The translations under genes and the position numbers were made by a program. DNA of 64,000 nt from Saccopteryx bilineata (Eukaryota > Chordata > Mammalia > Chiroptera > Emballonuridae): NCBI RefSeq assembly GCF_036850765.1, contig NC_089498.1, positions 76,548,305 through 76,612,304 of the forward strand, written 5' to 3'. How positions within the stretch are numbered: the stretch's first letter is position 1; every line of letters begins with the position of its first letter. Shown in pieces: positions 42,913 through 53,963 of the stretch. Below the pieces are notes generated by a model. The model had not been told where the DNA came from and searched no databases. It saw nothing but the letters and a program-made list of their open reading frames with translations.

Positions 42913-43474
42913 CTGTTGCCTGGCTTTTGCAGGTTCGCATTTAATTCGGACGGATGGTAATGAAGCAACAGAACCAGGAACTGGTGGGTCATTTTTCTTT
43001 ATTCCTGCTCACAACTGGTGTGCGAGAAAATACACACAGCAGGAAAACACTTCCCTTTTCATTCCGGGCTTCCAAAGCCACTGACTTTCTCTGTTTTTTT
43101 TTTCCTAGAATCAAAGGCCCCCACCAGTCTTATCCCCTCTGGTTCCCCATCTCCCTTCTCCTCTTTGCATAAACTAGTTTCTCCTTCAGCACCTGGCCAT
43201 CTTGGCTGCCTCCCCCCCCAACCACGTGGCCTCTCTCCCCTAGAACAACATGGTCTCCTCCTCTCTACAACATGATTTCTCTCCCTCCTCAAAATGGCCT
43301 CCTAGCTCCTCCTTTTAAAACTTTTTGGTACAAAAGTCCCTCTTCCAGCACACATTAGCATAACCAAGCCCCTTCCCAAGCATGAAGATAATTAATTAAT
43401 CACCTGGCAATGGCCATTCACGTGAGCAGCACCATTTTTAACAAAGTGAGCAAAACGAGAAAATACAGTTTTTT

Positions 43475-43823
43475 GTGTGTTTTTATTTTTTATTTTTTTT
43501 ACAGGGACAGAGAGAGAGTCAGATAGAGGGATAGATAGGGACAGACAGACAGGAACGGAGAGGGATGAGAAGCATCAATCATCAGTTTTTCGTTGCTACA
43601 CCTTAGTTGTTCATTGATTGCTTTCTCATATGTGCTGTGACCGCGGGCCTTCAGCAGACTGAGTAACCCCCCGCTCAAGCCAGTGACCTTGGTCCATGCT
43701 AGTGAGCTTTTTGCTCAAGCCAGATGAGCCTGCGTTCAAGCTGGCAACCCCAGGGTCTCAAACCTGGGTCCTTCCGCATCCTAGTCCGACGCTCTATTCA
43801 CTGTGCCACCGCCTGGTCAGGCA
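43475..43823 (-). repeat. SINE type B, minus strand, within the variant B LTR
   Basis: A complete copy; agaaaat(a/g)c motifs on each side mark the insertion. Confidence 0.88.
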
Positions 43824-43891
43824 GAAAATGCGGATTTTACAACTCATTTGCCCAACAGAGGATAATAACCTTTGACTAAATGGGCAGGTTA

Positions 43892-45145
43892 TGTGCATGG
43901 CCAGTAGTCGCCACCATTGTGGCCATTCACATGCAGGTTCCCATTGAATTCGGACAGACTGTAAAGAAACAGTGGAGCCAAAAAATGGTGGGTGTTGGGC
44001 AGATAAAATATATTATGCTCACTTTGTTAAAGATGGCGCTGCCCACGTGGAAGCCGTCGCCCAGGTGATATTAATGTGTGTTGGGGGCGGGCTGTGGGCA
44101 GGCAGGATCCTTGTAGCCTGGGGCTTGGTTTTAGGACTAAGTCTTTCCCACCCTTTTTGATGTGGGGTGGTGCAATCCCATTATGTCTCAGATAAGTGAC
44201 TTTGTATTAGAGACTTACCTATTTTGTATATTGGATTAAAGGTTTTGCTTTCTACACTATAAAATGGGGGCAGAATGGGAGCTTGCTCTCTCGGTTCCTG
44301 GGATTATTAGCATTAGAGAGGAGAGCAGAGAGGAGAGAGCAGAGAAAGGCCACGTGGAGGAGGCCAGGAGAAGCAGCCAAGATGGTGGAGTGTTGAGTGA
44401 GAAGCCAGTTTGTGCAGAGTTTGTATAGGGAGAAGGAAGGAGATGGGGAACAGAGGTGAATAAGTCTGGTGAGCTAGAAACCTTTGATTCTAGGAAACTT
44501 GGATAAGTCAGTAGCTTTGTGAGCACTGAATGTGAGTGGGTTTTGGAGCCCAGTTGTGTTTTACTTGCCCGCCGGGTGCAAGCTAGGATTAAAGATGATG
44601 GCCCATCAGTTTTTGGCTTCATTGTTTCTTTACTGACTGTCCGAATCCAATGTGAACCTGCATGGGCTGGGCTGCTGTTATGGTGGCCCTGGATACTGGT
44701 TTCACAGTGGGCCATTCAAGTCTTGCACCAGCCGATGAGCAAACACAGGGCTCCCAAAGCCACTGCTGCATTCTCTGGTTCCATAAGCAGGAGAATTTTC
44801 TCTGGTTCCTCCTAGAATCAAAGGCCCCACCAGTCTCAGTGGAGCTCGTAAAAGCCCCTCAGCTCTGGTTCCCCATCTGCCAACATGGCTTCTTCCTTAG
44901 CACCCAGCATTCTCTCTGTTCTCCCCGCAAAACATAGCTTCCGTCTCCTTCTCCTCTTTTCTTTTCAAAACTTTCTTGCCCAAAAAGCCTCTCCTCCAGC
45001 AAACATTAGCAAAACAATAGCCCTTCCTGAGCAGGAAGGTAATTTGCAATTTCACAGACTTATAGCTGGTGCTGCCCAGCCCCCAAAGCAAACTATAAGT
45101 GAGCAAACATAAAAATCACATTTTACAAACTTATTTTTTGCAAAG
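43892..45145 (-). repeat. Second variant B LTR, minus, split by a solo LTR
   Basis: The parts 43892-43992 and 44707-45145 join into a single minus-strand LTR like that at 42240. The + strand start tgtgcatggccagtagtcgc matches the other copies' end. The 5' border near 45145 is blurred (acttattttttgcaaagta) and no clear duplication is seen. Confidence 0.75.
43993..44706 (+). repeat. Solo LTR of the provirus family, inserted in another LTR
   Basis: A 714-bp LTR from tgttgggcagataaaatata to ggtttcaca. The perfect 5-bp duplication GTGGG lies at 43988-43992 and 44707-44711. It is in reverse orientation to the LTR that hosts it. Confidence 0.93.
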
Positions 45146-45178
45146 TACTGTACGCCAGATTCTGAAAACTCACTTCAG

Positions 45179-45588
45179 TGGGTTTACGTAGAGACACCAA
45201 GTCCAGATGAATTTGGAGAGTTTTATTAAAGGAGGAGATTTATTAAATATGCCGGCCGCATATGGCTGACATGGGGCATAGCAGGCCCAAATCGTGTGCC
45301 CCGAGTTCATATTTCAGAGGCTGGTTATATACCCTTTGACTACATACAGATTGGGGGGCATGACAGCAGGACTCAATTATTAACAAGATTATAACGTTTG
45401 TCTAGGGGATTTACAAAGAATGTTAAAACTTTCAAGGTAGTACAATCAAAGATATTCACAAATCTATTTAGTATCTATCTCTCCTCCTTTGCTTAGAGGT
45501 ACATGTTAATCTTGGAAGGGAGAGCCAAGATCAGTGTAGGGTGGTATGTAAATTTTGCCTCTTATTGAAAGGGAGAGGGAGTTCCTCA
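45179..45588 (-). repeat. LTR-like repeat C, minus strand
   Basis: The reverse complement parallels 41063-41520: tgaggaactccctctccctt, gtatataaccagcctc, aataaatctcctcc, and gtgtctctacgtaaaccca. Confidence 0.65.
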
Positions 45589-45630
45589 GGTAACTTTAAT
45601 CCTTTCAGAGAATTTAAAACCAAATGACCC

Positions 45631-46310
45631 GCCTGACTAGGTGGTGGCACAGTGGATAGAGCATCGGACTGGGATGTAGAGGACCCAGGTTCGAGACCCC
45701 GAGCACCTGCTTGACCCAAGGTCGCTGTCTCGAAAGCCCACGGTCAAGGCACATGTGAGAAAACAATCAATGAACAACTAGGTGTCACAACGAAAAACTG
45801 ATGATTGATGCTTCTCATCTCTCTCCGTTCCTGTCTGTCCCTATCTCTCTCTCTCTGACTCTGTCTCTGTAAAAAACAACAACACAGGCCCTGGCTGGTT
45901 GGCTCAGCGGTAGAGCGTCGGCCTAGCGTGCGGAGGACCCGGGTTCGATTCCCGGCCAGGGCACATAGGAGAAGTGCCCATTTGCTTCTCCACCCCTCCG
46001 CCGCGCCTTCCTCTCTGTCTCTCTCTTCCCCTCCCGCAGCCAAGGCTCCATTGGAGCAAAGATGGCCCGGGCGCTGGGGATGGCTCTGTGGACTCTGCCC
46101 CAGGCGCTAGAGTGGCTCTGGTCGCAACATGGCGACACCCAGGAGGGTCGCAACATGGCGACGCCCAGGATGGGCAGAGCATCGCCCCCTGGTGGGCAGA
46201 GCGTCGCCCCCTGGTGGGTGTGCCGGGTGGATCCCGGTCGGGCGCATGCGGGAGTCTGTCTGACTGTCTCTCCGTGTTTCCAGCTTCAGAAAAATGCAAA
46301 CAAACAAACA
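45631..46310 (+). repeat. SINE type B with a SINE type A inserted in its tail, both plus
   Basis: The type B copy (45631-45886) lacks several internal units and is short. The type A copy (about 45888-46310) follows, ending in an (AAAC)n tail. The pair is flanked by acc(c)aaatgacc. Confidence 0.88.
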
Positions 46311-46373
46311 AACAAACAAACAAAAAACACACAAAAATAACCTACCCCAAAAAACCAACAACAAAAAAACCCA

Positions 46374-46671
46374 AATGACCCTAGTTGTCTTTGTAAGTAA
46401 GGAGATTTCTACATTCCTTTTCCTCCATTTTCCAAGGAAAGGACAGGAAAGCCTGACTTTTTCCTCCTAGAATATCAATATTAATTTTGCAGCTTTTTGG
46501 TATCTTACAACAATTTGAGTAACGTTGTTTTATATAATTATTCTCTCTGCCTCTAGTGGCATACCAGCCTCTCATAGGCAAGGTTTCCTTTCTAGCCTCA
46601 TGTCCTCTGCTAAAGCCACACCAGCCTGTCCTTGTCAAGTCAATCACATGCTCAGACACATCTGAGCTTTG
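46374..46671. other. Unassigned intron sequence
   Basis: I see nothing recognisable; it may be flank of the LTR-like repeat C. Confidence 0.45.
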
Positions 46672-46676
46672 CCTGT

Positions 46677-47408
46677 TGTAAAGCCAATAGGCACGGCCAC
46701 CATCACAGCTGCCTGGTCCATGCAGATTTGCATTAGATTCGAACAGACGGTAATGAAACAACGGAGCCACAAACTGGTGGGCCATCATCTTTAATCCTAG
46801 CTTGCACCCAGCAGGCAAGTAAAACACACTCTGGTCTCCAAGATCCACTCATTCAATGCTCACAAAGCTACTGACTTACCCGAGTTTCCTAGAATCAAAG
46901 GTTTCTAGCTCACCAGACTTATTCACCTCTGTTCCCCATCTCCTTCTCTCTGCACAAACTCTGCACAAACTGGCTTCTCACTCAGCACTCCACCATCTTG
47001 GTGGCTTTTCCTGGCCTCCTCCACTTGGCCTTTCTCTGCTCTCCTCTCTAATGCTACCAGGAACCGAGAGAGCAAGCTCCCCGGTCTGCCCCACTTTATA
47101 GTGCAGAAATCCAAATATATATTTAATCCAATATATTATACAAAATAGGGAAGTCTCTGATACAAAGTCACTTATCTGAGGCAGAATGGGATTCCTCATG
47201 AGAGTGCACCACCCCACATCAAAAAGGGTGGGAAAAGCTTAGTCCTAAAACCAAGCCCCAGGCTACAAGGATCCTGCCTGCCCACATCCACCCCCAACAC
47301 ACATTGATACAATCATGCCCATTCCAAGCAATTACCTGGGCCACGGGTTTTCATGTGGGCAGTGCCATCTTTAACAAAGTGAGCATAATATATTTAATCT
47401 GCCCAACA
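46677..47408 (-). repeat. Solo LTR of the provirus family, minus strand
   Basis: A 732-bp LTR, + strand tgtaaagccaataggcacgg to gcccaaca. The 5-bp flanks are CCTGT and TCTGT (one mismatch). It contains a TATA-like box in the reverse sense (actttatagtg). Confidence 0.92.
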
Positions 47409-47413
47409 TCTGT

Positions 47414-47736
47414 GTTCCTTTTTCTGCTTGGGCAGCCTGACCTCTCTCTTTTCCACCTGGCAGCTTGCCCCTCTAGGTCCAGCTCTTCTTCTTCCTTTTT
47501 TTTTTTTTTTTTTTTGTGAAGATACCATGTAGCAAAAGCAAAAATGAAGGTTAATTTAGCAGCTGTGTGAAGAGTGCATTAGAAGGAGAGGAGCCTGGAG
47601 GTAGTTTTAGGGGCCAAAGTCCCAAAGACATGAGCTATCCAAGAATGTAGCCTTTAGTCACAAGTAGCAATTAAAATTAAAATTGATAGAAGCCAATCTA
47701 AAAAGTCTACATACTGTATGATTTCAACTATATGAC
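47414..47736. other. Unassigned sequence with a poly(T), then L1 start
   Basis: A T-run lies at about 47497-47516. From about 47650 the sequence is L1 3' UTR, which continues after the next LTR. Confidence 0.5.
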
Positions 47737-48486
47737 TGTATGGCCAGCAGCCGCCACCTTTGCCATTCACATGCAGGTTACCATTGGTTTTGGACAGATG
47801 GTATTAAAACAATGGAGCCAAGAACTAGTGGGCCATTAGCTTTAATCTTAACTTGCACCTGGCGGGCAAGTAAAACACTCACTGGGCTCCAAAACCCACT
47901 CACATTCAGCACTCACAAAGCTATTGACTTATCCGAGTTTCCTAGAATCAAAGGTTTCTAGCTCACCAGACTCATTCACCTCTGTTCCCCATCTCCTTCC
48001 TTCTCCCTATACAAACTCTGCACAAACTGGCTTCTCCTTCAGCACTCTACCATCTTGGCTGTTTCTCTTTTCCTACACGTGGCCTTTCTCTGCTGTCCTT
48101 TCTCTGCTCTTTCCTCTAATGCTAATCTCAGGAACCCAGAGAGCAAGCTCTCGGTCTGCCCCACTTTATAGTGTAGAAAGCAAAACCTTTAATCCAATAT
48201 ACAAACAAGGAAGTCTCTGATACAAAGTCACTTATCTGAGGCTTAATGGAATTCCTCATGAGAGTGCACCACCCCACATCAAAAAGGGTGGGAAAGGCTT
48301 AGTCCTAAAACCAAGCCCCAGGATACAAGGATCCTGCCTGCGCACAGCCCGCCCCAACACACATTAATATAATCACGCCCATCCCAAGCAGGAAGGGCAA
48401 CCAGTATCACCACCTGGATGATGGGCTTCCACATGGACAGCACCATCCTTAACAAAGTGAGAATAATATATTTTATCTGCCCAACA
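47737..48486 (-). repeat. Solo LTR of the provirus family, minus strand
   Basis: A 750-bp LTR, + strand tgtatggccagcagccgcca to ccaaca, with a perfect 5-bp duplication ATGAC at 47732-47736 and 48487-48491. It is inserted in an L1 3' UTR that reads through when the LTR is set aside. Confidence 0.94.
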
Positions 48487-48860
48487 ATGACCTTCTAGAA
48501 AAGGCAAAACTATGAAGACAGTAAAAATATCAGTGTTTGCCAGGCATTTAGGGGCAGGGAGGGATAAATAGACATAGCACAGGATTTTTAGGGCAGTTCT
48601 TTGTATGATACCATAACACTGGAAACATTATATATTTATCAAGCCCATAGAATATACAATACCAAGAGTGAACTGAATGTAAGCTATGAACTTTGCTGAT
48701 TATGATGTCTCAATGGCAGGTTCATCAATTGTAACAAATTCCACCTGGTGGGGTTGTTAATAATGGGGGAGGCTGTTGATGGGGGGCAGGAAGTGTATAG
48801 GAAATCTCTGTATCTTCCCCTCAATTTTGCTGTAAACCTGAAACTAAAAAAAGGAAGTTT
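48487..48860 (+). repeat. L1 3' UTR, plus strand
   Basis: Phrases such as atgaactttgctgattatga and ctgtaaacctgaaactaaaa are typical of old L1 3' ends. Confidence 0.65.
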
Positions 48861-48889
48861 TAATTACAACATTTTAAAGTAATTAAAAT

Positions 48890-49045
48890 TAAATAAAGAT
48901 CATAGTTCAGTTCCATAGTTGCATTAGCCACATTTCAAGTGCTCTATAGCCTTGTATGGCTAATGGCTACTCTTCTGGGTAGCACAGTTTAAGTAGAACA
49001 TTTCCATCATAACAGAAAGTTCCATTGGATAGCATTGCAAAAAAT
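48890..49045 (+). repeat. MER5-like hAT relic
   Basis: The segment includes catttcaagtgctctatagc and gaaagttccattggatagca, matching a MER5A-type element. Confidence 0.65.
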
Positions 49046-49559
49046 TAGGCCCCTAAGTGAAAATGGCAGCCATTGTATATAGTTGTGTTTTATGTGTTGT
49101 GCCTTAAAAAGTCTATCATTCATTCATTGAAAACCTGACCTAATTCTAGACTAAGTATAAGATCAGAGCATTTAAGGATATTATCACTGGAAGTATGAAT
49201 GCAGCTTAGAAAAGTAAATCAGATTTAGTTCCCATTACTTAAATACTTAAAAATAGCTTTTAAATAAGTAGCTTTTGAGTATGTTTTTATTATCTATTTC
49301 TCTTTCCCCACATTCCCTCACCCTTACAAGAGAGACATAAACCAATTAAATAAAATTCCTTCTTTAGTAATTACCTCTACTGGTGTAAAAATATTTGTTT
49401 TAATGATTTTGCCCAATGCACTTGTGATTATTTTATCTTTCATGATAAATCTTTGCCATATATCAGCCTTCATGCATTGCTGTCTTTGAAAAAGGCATTT
49501 ATTTCTTTCCTTTAGTCTACTCCCTAGTCTCTACTCCAGTCTATCTAAGAGCAAATCTT
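49046..49559. other. Unassigned intron sequence
   Basis: I see nothing recognisable. Confidence 0.5.
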
Positions 49560-50575
49560 ATTAATTCTGCCTGCTTCCAAAGGATATAATTCTCCATTTC
49601 TACTTTCACTTGCTTTAACTATCCTCTCTCTCTCAGAAGACTGTAATGGCCTAGCTGATCACCCTGCTTCTCCTTGCTTGCTCAATCACTGCTCCATGTA
49701 ACTGGAAAATGACCTTTTAAAATGAGAATCAGCTCATGTCAATCTCTTGTTTAGTACTCCTACTTCCTATTGTATTTAGGGAAGATTCTAAACACATTAA
49801 CCTGGACTAAAAGCCTCAGGGATCTAGCCTTTGCCTTCATACCCAACTTCATCACCACACCTTCCTCCTCAATGAGCTCAGCCACTCTGGCTGCCTGTGG
49901 TTCCTCAAATATACACAAACTTTCCTGCCATCGAGCCCCCTCCCTGCCGCCCTGCCTCCCTCCCTCCCTTCCATCCATCCTGCTCCTCCCTCTGAATGGT
50001 CCTTTCAAGCTCTTGCAGGTGTGGTTCCTTCAGTCTCAGTGGCAGTGTTACTTCTTCAGACAGTCTCTTTTTCTTTTGCCTGTTCTTTCTTAGGTAGCCT
50101 CTCTCTCCTCTACTCTTTTTTTTTTTTTTTTTTTTTTTTGACAGAGACAGAGAGGGTGTCAGAGAGGTTTAGATAGGGACAGACAGATAGGAAGGGAGAG
50201 AGATGAGAAGCATCAATTTTTCATTGTGGCACTTTAGTTGTTTATTGATTGCATTCTCATATGTGCCTTGACCGTGGGGCTATAGCAGACTGAGTAACCC
50301 CTTGCTTGAGCCAGCGACCTTGGGTCCTCTGCATCCCAGTCCAAAGCTCTATCCTCTGCGCCACCTCCTGGTCAGGCTCTACTCTACTCTTTATAGCATC
50401 ATCCTTATCATTATCTAGAATGATTTTGTTTATTTATTTATTTACTTGTGCACTCTCTGTCTACTTCTACTAGAATGTAGGTTCCATGGGGGCAGGAATC
50501 TTATTTTCATGCCCTGCTTTTAGCACCTATAGCAGTGCCTGGTGCATGTTTAATAAAATCGAATAACTGAATACT
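49560..50575 (+). repeat. L2-like sequence, plus, interrupted by a SINE
   Basis: The body contains ctagcctttgccttcatacc and a (CCTC)-like run. The tail after the SINE has ttccatgggggcaggaatct and gcagtgcctggtgcatgttt, typical of L2. Confidence 0.6.
50112..50377 (-). repeat. SINE type B, minus strand
   Basis: It has a long T-run and the reversed head cctcctggtcaggc; ctctactct repeats lie on either side. Some internal units are missing. Confidence 0.85.
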
Positions 50576-50710
50576 TCCTAAGGAAGGACACGAGGAATTC
50601 TTTCTCACTCCCTTGTGTCTCTCTCGGCGTATATGTGTATGTGTCTAAAATAAAAGAACTCCCCATACATCTAAATGTGTATACCCTTCTAGGCCCTTTA
50701 TACTTAATAT

Positions 50711-51168
50711 CAGGGGTCCCCAAACTACGGCCCGCGGGCCACATGTGGCCCCCCTGAGACCATTTATCCGGCCCGCCACACTTCCGGAAGGGGCACCTCT
50801 TTCATTGGTGGTCAGTGAGAGGAGTAAAGTACGGTGTCGCTCACGTACAGTACTACTTCCGGTGACATGGGACTTATGCGTCACTTGTTATGGCTAGCAG
50901 TGACAAATATGGATCTGGACATTGACCATCTCATTAGCCAAAAGCAGGACCATAGTTCCCATTGAAATACTGGTCAGTTTGTTGATTTAAATTTACTTGT
51001 TATTTATTTTAAATATTGTATTTGTTCCCATTTTGTTTTTTTACTTTATAATAAGATATGTGCAATGTGCATGGGGATTTGTTCATAGTTTTTTTTTTAT
51101 AGTCCGGCCCTCCAATGGTCTGAGGGACAGTAAACTGGCCCCCTGTGTAAAAAGTTTGGGGACCCCTG
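50711..51168. mobile_element. hAT MITE, full length
   Basis: The inverted ends caggggtccccaaactacgg and aaagtttggggacccctg define a 458-bp element. The 8-bp flanks cttaatat and cttaactt match at 6 of 8. The small fragment at 24080 is a relative. Confidence 0.88.
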
Positions 51169-51176
51169 CTTAACTT

Positions 51177-51961
51177 AAAAGTAACTCTGGCTGAATACTT
51201 TTACTTCATGAAATCATGGCCTACAACCTTTTCGTTCTTTCTTTTTTTATTTAAAGCCCACAGCTTTGTGAATGGTCGATTTTAGTTGGGAAATATAGTG
51301 AACAATACATCTGGAAATATTCTGTCATGTTTTGATCTGAAAAACTCTACAGACCCAGCTGCTGATTTAAAAGGCTTTTATTATGATACAGACTGTCTAC
51401 TGTCTGCAGAAGCGCTGGCTGTTACACAGTGCTATATGTGTGCTGCTTTTTCTGAGCTATTAACTTGAGAGAAAAACTTGTATTCATTAACTTATGCATG
51501 ACTTGTATCCCCTGAGAATAGCTTATTGTGTTCTTCCCTTTAGCTGCTTTACTGTGCACTTAGGGATTTTTCCTACTCATTTTTTTCATTAAACTCAATC
51601 AAATGTTAAATGGTTAAATAATAGGATTGAGATCCTTTCCATCCTGAGTTTTGAAAATATCACAGATTTCTGCATTAAAGTGAGATTTATATGTATGATA
51701 TAACTTTATTAGGTAGCTTTGTGTTGATAGAATTGGTGAATTATACCATTCCCTTATTTACTTCTATAGTACTTTATAGTATAGTACTTTATAGTAAAAG
51801 AAAAATGGACACCTAAGCCTTACATAGGAATAATTTTGAAGAAGGTGAGTATGTGTAATATTTGTGGTATAATAAATACACATGCACCTAAATGCATTTT
51901 GTTTAGTGTGACTTGTAATATTTCAATATTTAAAAAATTTTGGCTATTACCAGTTAAAGGA
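51177..51961. other. Unassigned intron sequence
   Basis: I see no repeat. The part about 51240-51480 is less AT-rich and reads as unique sequence; it might be conserved non-coding DNA, but nothing here shows it. Confidence 0.4.
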
Positions 51962-52287
51962 TTTATTTATTTATTTGTGACAGAGATAGAGAGTCAGAGA
52001 GAGGGTCAGATAGGGACAGACAGACAGGAAGGGAGAGAGATGAGAAGTGTCGATTCTTCATTGCGACACCTTACTTGTTCATTGATTGCTTTCTTATATG
52101 TTCCTTGACTGGAGGCTCCATCAGACCAAGTGACCCCTTGCTCGAGCCAGCGACCTTGGGCTCAAGCTGGTGAGCCTTGTTCAAACCAGATGAGCCCACA
52201 CTCAAGCTGGTGACCTCGGGGTCTCGAACCTGGGTCCTTTGTGTCCCAGTCCGGTGCTCTATCCACTGTGCCACCTCCTGGCCAGGC
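51962..52287 (-). repeat. SINE type B, minus strand
   Basis: A complete copy; taaaggatttat is duplicated on both sides. Confidence 0.9.
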
Positions 52288-52391
52288 ACCATTTAAAGGA
52301 TTTATATAAAATGACAGATAATTGCTAAAATTATTAGGTAAGAAATAGTTGTACCTAAGCGACTCAGAGTAACATTTTAGTACTATTTTTT

Positions 52392-52726
52392 TTAAAAAGT
52401 GAGAGTAGGGGACATAGACAGATTCCCACATGCTTCCCAATTAGGATCCACCCAACAATCCCTGTCTGGGGCCAATGCTCGAATCACCTGAGCTATTTTT
52501 AGTGCTTGAGGCTGATGCTGGGACCAACCAAGTTATCCTCAGCACTGGGGATTATGCTTGAACCAATCAAGCACCTGACTGCAGGAGGGGATGAGGGAGA
52601 GAAGGGGGACAGGAAGGGGAACAGAAGCAGATGGTCGCTTCTTTTGTGTACTCTGAGTGGGAATTGAACCTGGCATATCCATACTCTGGGCAGACGTTCT
52701 ATGCACTGAGCCAACTGGCCAGGGCC
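52392..52726 (-). repeat. SINE type A, minus strand, old
   Basis: It ends with the reversed head ctgagccaactggccagggc and has many substitutions. Confidence 0.8.
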
Positions 52727-52929
52727 AGTATTGGTTTTTAGATTTAAAAAATTGTATATTCACATTTCAGAAAATTAGAAAACAGAATCTATTGATACAA
52801 ATTTACTTGAAATTTTCCCAAGAATTAATGAAATTACTGTTAACATATTATTTTTATATTCTTTCACTGTCTTGCCTTATATGTAGATTTTTCGGTTTGT
52901 CTTAATCATAGTGTATTTATTATTTTTTA

Positions 52930-53290
52930 TTCTTTCTTTTAAATGAAATATAATGCCATAAATTTTTCCATAGTACTGAGTCTTTATAACCATTGTTTTA
53001 ATAGCCCCATAGTACTCAATCTAAAGATATATCTTAATTTACTTGTGTTCCTCATTGTTGGATACGTTATTTTAAAAATGTTTTAGCATTCATTACTAAC
53101 ATGATAGTTAACACTTTTGTGTATGTTGTTATGACTGCATTTGATATTATTACTTGTAGGGTGTATTCTTATAAGTGGAACTCCTAGATATGACATTTTT
53201 TATGTCTCTTAACATACACTAACAAATGATTTTCTAAAGAGAATATACCAAATTATATTGCCACCAGCAGGGTGTAAAACTATTCCATGG
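52930..53290 (-). repeat. L1-like relic, minus strand
   Basis: Phrases such as ttataagtggaactcctaga and ccaaattatattgccaccag resemble the reversed 3' UTR of old L1M elements. Confidence 0.5.
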
Positions 53291-53851
53291 CAATATTTAG
53301 CATTATATATATTTTTTCTTTTTAAATTGCTCTATTAGTAGGGAAAACAATGTGTTGATTACTAGTAAGGTTGTATATTTTCATATGTTTGGTTTCTAGT
53401 TTCAGAGTCATATTTCTTCACATTTTTTCCCAGTTTTGTAGTGAGTATTTTTCTGTATAGACATTTTAGTTTGTCCAACCTGCTTCATGTACTTCCTGTG
53501 CTTTTTTAGAGATGAAGCAGTTTGTCAGTTAAACATGCATACACATATACTCAATGATGAATTTTTCTTTTTCTTACTGTGTTCAATGATGCCTTCAAGT
53601 TGATTACTCTGGAGAAGGGTTAATACATTATGTATATTCTTCATATTGTTATCCAGGTATGTTGTGGAGCATACATGGGAGAATCTTGATAATTTCAAAA
53701 TATCCAAAAATTTTCTTTGAGTCTAGAAACTTCAGTGATAGGTTTATTATATAGTATATGTTTTCAATATATTTAAGTGATAGTTTATATGTTTTCAATA
53801 TATTTAAGTGATAGTTTTAAAAGTCTGAGAATTTATATTTGAATTGTGAAT
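53291..53851. other. Unassigned intron sequence before VCL exon 2
   Basis: AT-rich. A 31-bp unit containing tatgttttcaatatatttaa is repeated in tandem at about 53757-53815. Confidence 0.5.
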
Positions 53852-53866
53852 CTTTTTTCTCTGTAG
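53852..53866 (+). promoter_or_regulatory. VCL: 3' splice site of VCL intron 1
   Basis: The tract ttttttctctgtag is a strong polypyrimidine run followed by the AG acceptor. Exon 2 begins with the next base, giving a phase-0 junction. Confidence 0.9.
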
Positions 53867-53937
53867 GTTGGAAAAGAGACTGTTCAAACCACTGAGGATC
53901 AGATTTTGAAGAGAGATATGCCACCAGCCTTTATTAA
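53867..53937 (+). CDS. VCL: Vinculin (VCL) exon 2, internal coding exon
   Basis: The 71-bp segment lies between a polypyrimidine tract ending in ctctgtag and a consensus donor gtgagtg. In frame 0 it translates to VGKETVQTTEDQILKRDMPP then AFIK, with the last lysine codon split two bases into the next exon. I recognise this as the vinculin head domain (first helical-bundle subdomain, about residues 57-80 of the mature numbering), directly following the exon-1-encoded N-terminus. Vinculin is a cytoplasmic actin-binding protein of focal adhesions and adherens junctions, and its head binds talin. No substitution is visible relative to the mammalian protein as I remember it, whereas all surrounding DNA is repeats. 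The exon is sense on the + strand, so the gene runs left to right. The identification is from memory of the protein; the splice sites and frame are seen directly. Confidence 0.95.
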
Positions 53938-53946
53938 GTGAGTGAA
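53938..53946 (+). promoter_or_regulatory. VCL: 5' splice site of VCL intron 2
   Basis: The sequence after the exon reads gtgagtgaa, a good match to the U1 consensus. The intron is phase 2, splitting the final lysine codon. A SINE begins only 26 bp downstream of the exon. Confidence 0.9.
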
Positions 53947-53963
53947 TAAAATATTCTTTTGTT

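Larger units (their letters stand above)
42240..43857 (-). repeat. Diverged LTR of the provirus family (variant B), minus, with three SINEs inside
   Basis: On the minus strand the LTR starts tgttgggcaaatgagttgta at 43857 and ends ggctttaca at 42240. The flanks gaaga and gagga are a 5-bp duplication with one mismatch. SINEs occupy about 42282-42912 and 43475-43823. The LTR's own sequence differs from the compact LTRs at 46.7 kb mainly in the middle. Confidence 0.82.
1..53866 (+). other. VCL: VCL intron 1 (3' portion)
   Basis: Everything upstream of exon 2 is intronic by inference. Vinculin exon 1 encodes the N-terminal part of the head, and I find no match to it here, so it lies to the left of the window. 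A first intron of tens of kilobases fits the known gene architecture. I see no other host exon in it, only processed pseudogene and transposon sequence. Confidence 0.85.

Noticed and set aside
43059..43292. 77-codon basic antisense frame
   Set aside because: It lies inside a solo LTR and shows no recognised domain.
46677..48486. A provirus formed by the two minus-strand LTRs
   Set aside because: Each LTR has its own 5-bp flanks and the 330 bp between them is unrelated L1 and unique DNA, so they are two separate solo LTRs.
51286..51468. Small frame (60 codons) possibly coding
   Set aside because: No start context, no homologous domain that I recognise and no splice-site support; treated as unassigned intron.
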